A stretch of 64,000 nt of DNA from JAQBQB01 sp963846925 (lineage in GTDB: Bacteria; Gemmatimonadota; Gemmatimonadetes; Gemmatimonadales; Gemmatimonadaceae). The stretch is taken from assembly GCA_963846925.1 (NCBI GenBank), contig CAWJXW010000008.1, forward strand, positions 62,001 through 126,000. Reading direction: 5' to 3'. Every line of letters begins with the position of its first letter. Position 1 is the first letter of the stretch. Under the pieces are notes generated by a model. The model was not told the origin of the DNA. It saw only the letters and a program-made list of their open reading frames with translations, and did no database searches. Below, piece after piece: positions 1 through 8,838 of this stretch. The position numbers were made by a program, and so were the translations under genes.

Positions 1-3000
1 CCGGATCGGCGAGAGATCGCGTTCGTCTCCGGTGGCGACATCTGGACGGTGCCGGCGACGGGCGGCGAAGCGCGCCTCCTCGTGTCGCATCCAGCGTACG
101 ATTCGCGGCCGCTCTACTCGCCGGACGGAACCAAGCTCGCGTTCATGTCCACGCGCACGGGCAACGGCGACATCTACGTGCTCACGCTCGCGACGGGTCG
201 CCTGGACCGCGTCACGTTCGACGACGTTTCGGAACAACTGGACGCGTGGTCGCGCGACGGCAAGTGGCTCTACTTCTCGTCCGGCAGCCAGGACGTGAAC
301 GGAATGAACGACATCTTTCGCGTGAACGCGACTGGCGGCACGCCGATGGCCGTGAGCGCCGACCGTTTCACGCAGGAGTATTGGTCCGCGCCGTCGCCGG
401 CCGATCCAAACACGCTCGCATTCACAGGGACAGGCCGCACCTCAACGGATTGGTGGCGGAAGGGCCACAGCCACATCGACGAGAGCCAGATCTGGCTGGT
501 GCACCTGAGCGGCGAGTCGCCGCGCTACGAGGCGGTGACGAAGGACGACGCCCGCGACGCCTGGCCGATGTGGAGCGGCGACGCGAAAGCGTTGTACTAC
601 GTGTCGGACAAGAGCGGGAGCGAAAACATCTGGACCGCTACGGCGAGCGGCGGTGCCGCGAAGGCGGTGACGTCGTTCACCGACGGGCGCGTGATCTGGC
701 CGACCATCGCGTACGATGGAAAGACGATCGTGTTCGAGCGCGACTTCGGCGTCTGGTCGCTCGACGTGGCGACCGGCAAGGCGGCGCGCGTGCCGATCAC
801 GCTTCGCGGCGCCGCGACGTCGCCGGTGGTCGAGCATCAAACGCTGACGCAGGGCTTTCAGTCGCTCGCGCTGTCGCCGGACGGGAAGAAGGTGGCGTTC
901 GTCGCGCATGGCGACGTTTTCGCCGCGTCGGCGCGCGACGGCGGCGAGGCCGCGCGCATCACGACTACTCCCGAGCTCGAGTTGCAGCTCGCGTGGGCGC
1001 CCGACAGCCGGCGTTTGGCGTATGTCTCGAGCCGCGACGGGCCGGCGCACGTGTTCGTCTACGACTTCGGCGCGCGCACCGAGACGAAGCTCACCAACGG
1101 CCCGCTGGACGACGTTTCGCCGACGTGGTCGCCCGACGGCAAGTCGATCGCGTTCGACCGCGGCGGCAAAGAGCTTCGCGTGATCGATGTGGCGACGAAG
1201 CAGGACCGCGTGATCGCCACGGGCCAGCTCGACCGGCCGCCGTTCCTCAGCGAGCGGCAGATCGCCTGGTCGCCCGACGGACAGTGGATCGCGTACCTCA
1301 ACGTCGGCGACGGCCAGTTTCAAAATCCCAACATCGCGTCCGTGAACGGCGGCGGCGGGAAGCCCATCGCGTTTCTCTCGAACGCTTTTGGCGGCACCAT
1401 CGCATGGAGCCCGGACGGCACGTATCTGCTGTTCGATTCGTCGCAGCGCACGGAGCAAGCAGTATTGGCCCGCGTCGACCTGGTGCCGAGGACGCCGCAG
1501 TTCCGCGAAGACCAGTTCCGCGATCTCTTCGCACCGTCGCGCCCCGGAACGCCGGTCCAGCCGGCTCCGCAGCCCGCGGCGCCGCAGCGCGACAGCGCGA
1601 CCTTACGCGCTGATTCGGCCCGCGGCGCGGGGAAAAAGTCGACGCAGATCGTCTTCGAGGACATTCGCCGCCGGATCAGTTTCTTGCCGGTCGGCGTCGA
1701 CGTGCGGAGCGTCGTCGTCAGCCCCGACGGCAAGACGGCGCTGCTGAACGCCGCTGCCGCCGGCCAGGCGAACCTGTACACCTTCTCGCTCGACGAGCTG
1801 GCGAACGGTCCCGCGGTGGCGCGGCAGCTCACTTCCACGCCCGGCTTCAAGCAGGGGGCGCAGTTCAGTCCGGACGGAAAGGAGGTCTATTACCTGGAGA
1901 ACGGCCGGCTCAGCGCGATCAACGTCGACTCGCGTGCCGTTCGGCCCATCGCCGTCTCGGCGGACCTCGACGTCGACTTCGCGCGCGAGAAGCTCGCCGT
2001 CTTTCACGAGGCGTGGAGCATTCTCGCCGGCAACTTCTTCGAGCCGCACATGAACGGCGTGGATTGGCCCGCCGTCGAGCGGCGCTACGAGCCGTACGCC
2101 GCCGGGGCGCAGAGCACCGAAGATCTCCGCCGCATCATGCGCCTCATGGTCGGCGAGCTGAATGCCTCGCACTCCGGCGTGAACGGTCCCAGCTCCTCGC
2201 CTCAGCCCAACGTCGGCCGGCTCGGCGTGCGCTTCGATCGAAGCGAGTACGAGCAGCGGGGAAGGCTGCGTGTGACCGAGGTGCTGAACCTGAGCCCCGC
2301 GGCGCTCGCCGACGTGAAGCCGGGCGACTACATCCAGTCGGTCGACGGCGTGCGCGTCGACGGCACGGTGAATCTCGACTCGCTGCTGATGTACAAGACC
2401 AATCGGCGCGTCGAGGTCTCGGTGAGCCGCGGCGAAGACGGCAGCGGCGCGCGAACGATCGCGATCCGGCCGGTCAACCTCGCGACTGAGCGCGGGCTCG
2501 TGTACCGCGATTGGGTCGAGAGCCGGCGCGCGTACGTCGCGAAAGCGAGCGGCGGAAAGCTCGGCTACGTGCACATGCAGGACATGGGCGCCGGCTCGCT
2601 CCAGCAGCTCTACGTCGACCTGGATACGGAAAACCGAGGGAAGGAGGGCGTCGTCGTCGACATCCGGAACAACAACGGCGGCTTCGTGAATCCCTACGCG
2701 ATCGACGTCTTCGCTCGCCGAGGATACCTGCAATTCACGCCGCGCGACTTCGGCACGGGTGGCGGACGCTCCGTGGTGGGGCAACGGTCGCTGGAGCGGC
2801 CCACCGTGCTCGTCACCAACATGCACTCGTTGTCGGACGCCGAGGATTTCACCGAGGGCTATCGCTCGCTCAAGCTCGGCCCGGTCGTCGGCGAGCCGAC
2901 CGCGGGCTGGATCATCTTCACGTCCGACTTCGGGCTGCTCGACGGATCGTCGTCGGTGCGTGTGCCGTTCGAGCGGATCACCGACGCCGCCGGAAAGGAC

Positions 3001-3129
3001 ATGGAGATGCACCCGCGCGCGGTCGACGTGCTCGTGCAACGCCCCGTCGGCGAGAGCTACACCGGGCGCGACGCGCAACTCGACGCCGCCGTGAAAGCGC
3101 TCCTCGAGCGCGCGGGCGCGAAGCCGTAG
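1..3129 (+). CDS. Tricorn-like S41 family peptidase with beta-propeller and PDZ domains (5' partial)
   Basis: The frame is open from base 1, so the start and signal peptide lie outside the window; 1042 codons are visible. Roughly the first 650 residues are WD40/TolB-like propeller repeats, seen as recurring SPDGKxxAF-type motifs (for example near 118, 877, 1129 and 1279). A helical linker and a PDZ-like segment (about 2215-2480) precede the S41 core. The likely nucleophile is the Ser of SLSDAEDF (codon at 2833), followed by a GPVVGEPTAGW segment. Members of this family are serine peptidases, and bacterial exported forms act in the periplasm on peptides or unfolded proteins; the location here is inferred because the N-terminus is missing. 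A Pro/Ala-rich linker lies near 1550-1640. It is followed after 25 bp by pnuC on the same strand. Confidence 0.9.
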   Translation, partial: PDRREIAFVSGGDIWTVPATGGEARLLVSHPAYDSRPLYSPDGTKLAFMSTRTGNGDIYVLTLATGRLDRVTFDDVSEQLDAWSRDGKWLYFSSGSQDVNGMNDIFRVNATGGTPMAVSADRFTQEYWSAPSPADPNTLAFTGTGRTSTDWWRKGHSHIDESQIWLVHLSGESPRYEAVTKDDARDAWPMWSGDAKALYYVSDKSGSENIWTATASGGAAKAVTSFTDGRVIWPTIAYDGKTIVFERDFGVWSLDVATGKAARVPITLRGAATSPVVEHQTLTQGFQSLALSPDGKKVAFVAHGDVFAASARDGGEAARITTTPELELQLAWAPDSRRLAYVSSRDGPAHVFVYDFGARTETKLTNGPLDDVSPTWSPDGKSIAFDRGGKELRVIDVATKQDRVIATGQLDRPPFLSERQIAWSPDGQWIAYLNVGDGQFQNPNIASVNGGGGKPIAFLSNAFGGTIAWSPDGTYLLFDSSQRTEQAVLARVDLVPRTPQFREDQFRDLFAPSRPGTPVQPAPQPAAPQRDSATLRADSARGAGKKSTQIVFEDIRRRISFLPVGVDVRSVVVSPDGKTALLNAAAAGQANLYTFSLDELANGPAVARQLTSTPGFKQGAQFSPDGKEVYYLENGRLSAINVDSRAVRPIAVSADLDVDFAREKLAVFHEAWSILAGNFFEPHMNGVDWPAVERRYEPYAAGAQSTEDLRRIMRLMVGELNASHSGVNGPSSSPQPNVGRLGVRFDRSEYEQRGRLRVTEVLNLSPAALADVKPGDYIQSVDGVRVDGTVNLDSLLMYKTNRRVEVSVSRGEDGSGARTIAIRPVNLATERGLVYRDWVESRRAYVAKASGGKLGYVHMQDMGAGSLQQLYVDLDTENRGKEGVVVDIRNNNGGFVNPYAIDVFARRGYLQFTPRDFGTGGGRSVVGQRSLERPTVLVTNMHSLSDAEDFTEGYRSLKLGPVVGEPTAGWIIFTSDFGLLDGSSSVRVPFERITDAAGKDMEMHPRAVDVLVQRPVGESYTGRDAQLDAAVKALLERAGAKP

Positions 3130-3154
3130 GGACCGAGCGTCCGGAGGGCTGACG

Positions 3155-3793
3155 ATGGGCGCATTCTGTGCCTGGCTCACGGCGCACGGCTCGAGTTGCC
3201 TCGAGCTCGTCGCCGTCATCTTCGGCGTCGTGAGCGTGCTGCTCAGCGTCAAAGAGAACATCTGGAGCTGGCCCACGGCGCTGATCAACGTCGCGTTGTA
3301 CACGCTGCTCTTCTATCGAACGGGCCTGTACTCGGACATGGGTCTTCAGGTCGTGTACTTCGTCCTCTCGATCTACGGCTGGTACGAGTGGCTCTATGGC
3401 GGAAAGGGACGCACTGAGCTGCACGTGTCGCGCACGCCCCGGAGTGTATGGCTCGCGCTGTCGGGGATCGCGGTCGCGTTTTGGGCGGTCGACGGCTATG
3501 CCACGAGTCACTTGCCCAGCGTGTCGCTTCCGTACGTCGACGCGGCGACGGCGACCGTGAGTCTCGTCGCGCAGTACCTGATGACGCGCAAGTATCTCGA
3601 GAACTGGACTCTCTGGATCATCATCGACGTCGTCTACGTCGGCATGTTCATCTACAAAGGGCTCTACCTCACCGCGGGCAACTACGCGATCTATCTCGTC
3701 CTCGCCGTGATGGGACACATCGCGTGGAAGAAATCGCTGGCGAGCGGCAGCGGCGCCGTGACGATGCCTGCATCGGAAGCCGCGACGGCGTGA
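3155..3793 (+). CDS. pnuC: PnuC-type nicotinamide riboside transporter
   Basis: The 212-residue polytopic membrane protein shows the PnuC signature: the VSVLLSVKENIWSWPTALIN segment in helix 1-2, a YGWYEWLYGG motif, and aromatic-rich later helices (ENWTLWIIIDVVYVGMF). PnuC proteins carry nicotinamide riboside across the inner membrane by facilitated diffusion, with trapping by cytoplasmic phosphorylation. The ATG at 3155 has a good GGAGGG Shine-Dalgarno at 3143-3148. The stop codon overlaps the GTG start of the next gene (GTGA), so transporter and kinase are translationally coupled. The C-terminus is a short Ala-rich tail. Confidence 0.92.
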   Translation: MGAFCAWLTAHGSSCLELVAVIFGVVSVLLSVKENIWSWPTALINVALYTLLFYRTGLYSDMGLQVVYFVLSIYGWYEWLYGGKGRTELHVSRTPRSVWLALSGIAVAFWAVDGYATSHLPSVSLPYVDAATATVSLVAQYLMTRKYLENWTLWIIIDVVYVGMFIYKGLYLTAGNYAIYLVLAVMGHIAWKKSLASGSGAVTMPASEAATA

Positions 3794-4347
3794 GCCTGCG
3801 AGTCGTCGTCACCGGCTCGGAGTCCACGGCCAAGACCACCCTCGCCGAGGAGGTGTCGCGTCACTACCGCGCCGAGCTCGTGCCGGAGTTCGTGCGCGAG
3901 TACGCCGAGGCGCGACACGGCGTCGTCGAGTTCGCGGATCACGGCCCGATCGCGCGCGGGCAGATGGCGCTCGAGGACGCGGCCATCGCGCGGGGCAATC
4001 CACTCGTCGTGCAAGACACCGACCTGCTCAGCACCGTCGTCTACTGCGAGCACTACTTCGGGAAATGCCCGGCGTGGATCGCCGAAGCGGCGCGCCAGCG
4101 CGCGCCGGCACTCTATCTCCTCTGCGAGATCGACGTGCCCTGGGTGGCCGACGGCGTGCGCGACAGGGGACACATGCGCGAGCAGATGCAGCTGCTGTTT
4201 CGCGAGGCTGTGAAGCAGTCAGGCGCGCCCGTCGCCGTGATCACGGGCGATCGCCGCGAACGATTCGCACGCGCGACGGAGGCGATCGACGCCCTACTGC
4301 TCGCGGACGCGCCCGACGCTCTGCGCGAAGACGACGCGAATTCGTAA
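3790..4347 (+). CDS. NadR-like ribosylnicotinamide kinase (P-loop ATPase)
   Basis: The gene starts with GTG at 3790, overlapping the pnuC stop. The 185-residue product opens with a beta strand and a P-loop of the form GSESTAKTT (GxxxxxKT), followed by EVSRHYRAELVPEFVREYAE, which matches the ribosylnicotinamide kinase domain of NadR (AAA_28). There is no N-terminal helix-turn-helix and no NMN adenylyltransferase domain, so this is the stand-alone kinase form. It would phosphorylate nicotinamide riboside imported by PnuC to NMN, trapping it in the cell. The frame is open further upstream, but that extension only shadows pnuC. The 3' end overlaps the convergent MATE gene by 54 bp. Confidence 0.85.
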   Translation: MSLRVVVTGSESTAKTTLAEEVSRHYRAELVPEFVREYAEARHGVVEFADHGPIARGQMALEDAAIARGNPLVVQDTDLLSTVVYCEHYFGKCPAWIAEAARQRAPALYLLCEIDVPWVADGVRDRGHMREQMQLLFREAVKQSGAPVAVITGDRRERFARATEAIDALLLADAPDALREDDANS

Positions 4348-5661
4348 GAAGAGAAAGATCGCGACGCCGGCGAGCGATACGACGAATCCCCACCATAGTC
4401 CCGCCGCGCCCAGCGACGTGCGGAATCCGAGATACGCGCTGACCGGTACGCCGACCAGCCAGTAGCTGGCGAGCATGGTGACGAGCGGCGCCTTCGTGTC
4501 GCCCGCCCCCCGCAGCACGCCGGCGCCGACTGCCTGCCCGCCGTCGAACAACTGGAACGCGCCGGCGATCGGGATCAGCGTCGACGCGAGCGAGATGACG
4601 CGAACATCGGGAGTGAACGCCGCGGCCAACACGTGTGGCACCCAGACGAACGCGATCGCGGTAATCGCCATGAACCCCACGCCGCACAGATACGCCGCGC
4701 GGATCGCCGCGCGCGCGCGCGGCATGTCGGAGGCGCCGATCGCGCGCCCGACGCGCACCGCCGTCGCCGAGCCGACGCCGAGCGGCACCATGAACGTGAA
4801 CGCGGCCAGCGTGATCGCGACCTGATGCGCCGCCATCTCGACCGTCCCGAGCACGCCCATGAGCAGGCCGATCGCGCCGAACGCCGCCGCCTCGAGCCCC
4901 TGTTGCGCGCCGATGGGGAGACCGATGCGAAGCATTTGCGACAACGCCGGCCACGACCCGACGCCGGCGCGGACCGGAAGCACCAACGGCCGCAGCTCGC
5001 GCCATGCCCCGGCGAGCAACAGCAACAGCATCAGCCACCGGCTGATGGCCGTGGCGATGGCGCTCCCCGCCGCGCCCATCGCCGGACTGCCGAGGTGCCC
5101 GTACACGAAGATCCAGTTGAACGCGGCGTTCAACAGATTCGCCACGATCACCGTCCACACGATCGGCGCGACGCGATGCATGGCCTGGAGGCTCTGTCGC
5201 AGCACCACGAACACGAGGTACGGCATCACCCCGACGAGCGAGATCCGCAAGTAAATCGACGCGTCGCCCACGATCTCGCCCGGCTGCCGGAGCGTGGTCA
5301 ACACGGTGGGCGCCGGGGCGATGCAGAGCGCGCAAAACACGCAGAATCCCGCGGCGATGATCAGCCCTCGCTGCATCGCCCGCGCGACCGACTCCGTCTC
5401 TCCCGCGCCCACCGCTTGCGCGACGATCGGGTCGAGCGCCATGAGGCTGCCCGTCGCCAGAATCGTCACGTTGAAGTAGTAAAGATTTCCCAGCGCGACC
5501 GCGGCGAGCACGCGCGCCGAGACTCGGCCGACCATGAGCGTGTCGACCACGCCCATCAGCATGAAACCGAGTTGCACCACCACGACGGGAACCGCGAGCG
5601 CGATCGTCGCCCGCAGTTCATCGGCGCCAACACTACCTTTCGCCGAATGCGGATTCTCCAT
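4294..5661 (-). CDS. MATE family efflux transporter
   Basis: The 455-residue protein has about twelve hydrophobic helices in two related halves. The N-terminal helix PVVVVQLGFMLMGVVDTLMV is typical of the MATE/NorM family (multi antimicrobial extrusion), which exports cationic drugs or metabolites using a sodium or proton gradient. Length fits the family (about 450). Its 3' end overlaps the nadR-like gene by 54 bp. Its start (ATG at 5661) overlaps the 5' end of the divergent gene at 5647 by 15 bp, so the two start codons face each other inside each other's reading frame. A later start would remove part of the variable N-terminus but not helix 1. The substrate cannot be told from sequence. Confidence 0.9.
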   Translation of the reverse strand: MENPHSAKGSVGADELRATIALAVPVVVVQLGFMLMGVVDTLMVGRVSARVLAAVALGNLYYFNVTILATGSLMALDPIVAQAVGAGETESVARAMQRGLIIAAGFCVFCALCIAPAPTVLTTLRQPGEIVGDASIYLRISLVGVMPYLVFVVLRQSLQAMHRVAPIVWTVIVANLLNAAFNWIFVYGHLGSPAMGAAGSAIATAISRWLMLLLLLAGAWRELRPLVLPVRAGVGSWPALSQMLRIGLPIGAQQGLEAAAFGAIGLLMGVLGTVEMAAHQVAITLAAFTFMVPLGVGSATAVRVGRAIGASDMPRARAAIRAAYLCGVGFMAITAIAFVWVPHVLAAAFTPDVRVISLASTLIPIAGAFQLFDGGQAVGAGVLRGAGDTKAPLVTMLASYWLVGVPVSAYLGFRTSLGAAGLWWGFVVSLAGVAIFLFLRIRVVFAQSVGRVREQ

Positions 5662-6981
5662 CTCGTCACGCTAGCGACGCTGTTCGCGGTGCGCGACTCC
5701 TCCGCGCAGGACATCGAGGCGGGCGCCCAGCTGGTTCCCGTCGCCACGCGCGCCGACCCGACCGCGACGCGCGCGGATCTCACCGAGGGGTACCTCGCGC
5801 AGCCGATCGGCATGGTGCACGCCAAGCACGGCTCGCTGCGGGGAATCGCGACGCTGAATCTGGAAGGCCTCACCATGCAGCGCGGCGAATTGGTCACCGG
5901 CGCGTTCGGTGAAGGCTTCGTCGACCGCCGGCATCCGCACGCATACATCCACGAGCTGCTCGCGGGCGTGGAGTTTCCGCGCGACGGGACGCCTCAACGC
6001 CCTCCGTTCGACGCGTCGTTCTACGTTGGACGCGGGTTCGCGCCGTTCGGCAGCGACGATCCGATGACGCGGCCCTTCGAGAAGTACCCGGTGAATCACC
6101 ACCTCGGGCAAATACTCGAACGGGTCGTCGCCATCGCCGCCGTGCGATACGGCCCGATCATCGGCGAGGTCGGCGTCTTCAACGGCGACGAGCCGACGGG
6201 TCCGGGAGCGGCGCCGAACTGGGGACGCTTCGGCGACTCCTGGTCCTCTCGCGTGACGCTGCTCCCGGCGCCGCACACCGAATTGAGCGGAAGCGTCGCG
6301 CACGTGACGTCGCCGGAGATCCGCGCCGGCCACGGCCTCGACCAACAGAAGTACAGCCTCGTGGCGCGATACGACTTCGATCACGCCAATGGCTCGCGAC
6401 AATACGCGCTCGTCGAGTGGGCGCACACGAACGACACCGACAGGGGCACGACGATCAACGCGCTCTACTCCGTGCTCGGCGAGGCGGCCGTGTGCCGCGC
6501 CGATGCCATCCTCGCGGCTCGACTCGAGCGCACCGATCGCCCCGAGGAGGAACCGACGTCGGATCCGTTTCGTACCCCCCGGCCTCCATCCGATCTCTCG
6601 AATCTCGGCACGTCGACGTGGACGACGCTCACGGTCGCCATCGCGAGTCCCGCGGTGAACGCGCGATTCCTTCGAGCGCGGCCGTTCATCGAGGTCGCGC
6701 GAATCGGCGTTGCACCGGGAAATCCGCCCGGACTCTTCGATCCCAAGCTCCGCTACGGCACCGATCGCCTCTGGATGTTCTCAGTGGGTCTGCGTCTGAC
6801 GACCGGCATGATGCACGAGAGGATGGGGCGCTACGGCGCCGCATTGCCCGACGCGGTGTCGACGCTGCCCGCGCCGCCAAAGTCGGATCAGATGCCGGGC
6901 ATGCCGGGTATGCCCGGCATGCCAAGCGCGAAGTCGTCGATGCCGTCCTCCATGCACATGAACGCGCGTTGTCACCTGTGA
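5647..6981 (+). CDS. Exported, probably outer-membrane protein with Met/Pro-rich C-terminal tail
   Basis: The 444-residue product begins with a signal peptide (MRILHLVTLATLF...SSAQ, cut before DIEAG). The body is rich in alternating polar/hydrophobic stretches and Tyr/Trp/Gly (for example YSLVARYDFDHANGS, YALVEWAHTNDTDRG), which suggests a beta-barrel, but I do not recognise the family. The C-terminus carries tandem M-P-G units encoded by 9-bp repeats at 6892-6924 and ends SSMHMNARCHL, so it is rich in Met, His and Cys as in some copper-binding periplasmic proteins. The stop overlaps the next gene's ATG (TGATG), implying one operon. The signal peptide supports the ATG at 5647 despite the 15-bp overlap with the divergent MATE start. 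Confidence 0.7.
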   Translation: MRILHLVTLATLFAVRDSSAQDIEAGAQLVPVATRADPTATRADLTEGYLAQPIGMVHAKHGSLRGIATLNLEGLTMQRGELVTGAFGEGFVDRRHPHAYIHELLAGVEFPRDGTPQRPPFDASFYVGRGFAPFGSDDPMTRPFEKYPVNHHLGQILERVVAIAAVRYGPIIGEVGVFNGDEPTGPGAAPNWGRFGDSWSSRVTLLPAPHTELSGSVAHVTSPEIRAGHGLDQQKYSLVARYDFDHANGSRQYALVEWAHTNDTDRGTTINALYSVLGEAAVCRADAILAARLERTDRPEEEPTSDPFRTPRPPSDLSNLGTSTWTTLTVAIASPAVNARFLRARPFIEVARIGVAPGNPPGLFDPKLRYGTDRLWMFSVGLRLTTGMMHERMGRYGAALPDAVSTLPAPPKSDQMPGMPGMPGMPSAKSSMPSSMHMNARCHL

Positions 6982-8260
6982 TGCGCGCCGCTGTTCTTGC
7001 CGCGACAATCGCCGCGGGGCTCGCGGCCTGCGGCGGCGACACCGAGGCGCCGACAGGCCCTCACGCGCCGGCGTCCTGTCCGGGAATCGACGTCGGCGCT
7101 CGGCCGGCCGCGCTCTCGCTGCCCGTCAACAACCCCGTTTCGATTCCGGTCGTCGGCGCGGGTGTCGACTCGCTTCGCTACACGGCGGAAGTCGCTGCCC
7201 TAGGCACGGTCGCGTACACGACGACCTGGAATTTCCGCGGGCCCAACCCGGGCAACCGGATCAACGTGTGGGACGTGACCGGCAACGCCCCGGTGCTGGT
7301 CGACACGATCACCGTGACCAACGCAACGACGCTCGGCGATGTCGCCGTCTCGGACGACGGTTCGCTTCTGGTTGTCGCGACCGAGCGCACGGGCGGGTCG
7401 ATCGTCATCTTCGACCTCGCCGATCCGAAGCACCCCAAGCAGCTCTCGCGCTTCTCGAACGCCGACACCGATCCCGGCGTGCACACGGCGGAGATCGGCC
7501 GCGTCAACGGAGTGCTCTATGGCTTTCTCTCGATCGATCCGATCAACTCGACGCCAGCCCGACTCGTCATCGTCGACCTGAGCAATCCGAGCGCGCCGCA
7601 GGAGATCTTCACCAAGGTCACGGGCAATCCCTTCGTGCACGACACCTTCGTCCGCGACGGGCTGCTCTTCGTAGCGCTCTGGGACGACGGTCTCGAGGTC
7701 TGGGACCTCGGCGGATGCGGAACGGGGGGGGAGCGTCGCCGAGTCACCCGATCGTCCTGGGCGGCGTGAAGACGCTCGGGGGACAGGTTCACAACGCGTG
7801 GTGGTACCACGACGCCAGCGGTGGAAAACGCTTCGTGTTCGTCGGCCAGGAGGGGCCTGGCACGATCGGGTCGTCGTCGAAGGGAGACATTCACGTCGTC
7901 GACGTCAGCGATCCATCCCAGCCGCAGGAGGTCGCGTACTACCACGTCGACGGCGCGGGCACACACAATTTTTCGGTCGACGAGGCCAAGGGAATTCTCT
8001 ACGCCGCCTACTACAATGGGGGCGTCCGTGCGATCGACATCCGGGGCGACCTCGCGACCTGCCCGGCCAGCCAACAGACCACGAACGCGAATCCGCTGCT
8101 GACGCGCTGCGACCTCAAGCTCATGGGCCGGGAGCTCGGTGTCGGACTACTCGACCAGAATCGGTCGGTCTACGTCTGGGGCGTCCAACTCCTCGGCGGT
8201 CGCGTCTTCGCCTCCGACATGCTGAACGGCATCTGGACGCTGAGCGCGATCGCTCGTTAG
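6981..8260 (+). CDS. LVIVD-repeat beta-propeller lipoprotein (one frameshift)
   Basis: The ATG at 6981 overlaps the preceding stop. A lipoprotein signal (MRAAVLAATIAAGLAAC) precedes repeats of the LVIVD type, such as RLVIVDLSNPSAPQEI and DIHVVDVSDPSQPQEV; such repeats build surface-exposed propellers. The frame breaks in the run of eight G at 7724-7731: translation continues in frame from GGASPSHPIVLGGVK only if one G is added. The same G8-for-G9 pattern occurs in xerC, so a base-calling deletion is more likely than a true break. With the shift repaired the protein is about 426 residues and ends at 8260. Function unknown; its partner is the outer-membrane-like protein just upstream. Confidence 0.75.
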
Positions 8261-8428
8261 CCCAGTTCGCCAGGACATCGGACTCGAGTTGTTTGCGATT
8301 CGTAAGGGACGCGGCGACAATCGCTTACGCGGTGTCCAATGGTCGTCAAGCCGCGGTTGAATTCGTTGACAATCTCGTCGACGAATCTTACTCTCAATGG
8401 GGCAGGACTCTCTCGCGGAGCGTGGTTG

Positions 8429-8800
8429 ATGATGTGGTCGATCGAGCGGCTCAGACGGCGACTCTCCGTTGCGTCAGTGATGCCCTTGGCGCTGCTCATC
8501 GGCAGCGTGCACTACTCCACCGATCCGATGCGTAAGACCGCGGGCGGTGGCGGGAACGTTACGCCGACCAACAGGTACGCAGGTGTGCTCCCGGTGCCCA
8601 GCTCGTCGATCGATGCAAAAGCTCCGAGTCGTCTCGACTCGCTGCTCGATCAGCATCACGACGCGCGGGCGGACCGAGGTCGAGTGCTCTACGCGACGGG
8701 TCACGCTCCCAAGCCGGCGGCGCCGGCCAAGAATCACCACCGCCAGTGCTCGGACCACGTCGCTTCGGCGCGCGGGAATAGTAATACGCCGAACTCCTAG
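8429..8800 (+). CDS. Hypothetical small protein with one hydrophobic segment
   Basis: This 123-codon frame is preceded by a GGAG ribosome-binding site (8417-8420) eight bases before ATG 8429; a second ATG follows directly at 8432. The product has a basic N-terminus (IERLRRR), a hydrophobic stretch (VASVMPLALLIGSVHY) resembling a signal anchor, then a Gly/Pro/Ser-rich polar tail with His and Arg clusters. Codon third positions are mostly G or C, as in neighbouring genes. I recognise no domain. It sits alone between the LVIVD gene and the CtpA-type protease. The bases 8261-8428 upstream show nothing I can name. Confidence 0.4.
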   Translation: MMWSIERLRRRLSVASVMPLALLIGSVHYSTDPMRKTAGGGGNVTPTNRYAGVLPVPSSSIDAKAPSRLDSLLDQHHDARADRGRVLYATGHAPKPAAPAKNHHRQCSDHVASARGNSNTPNS

Positions 8801-8838
8801 CTCTTCCTCTCGAAGTTCCTCCTCTCCGATTTTTTTAA

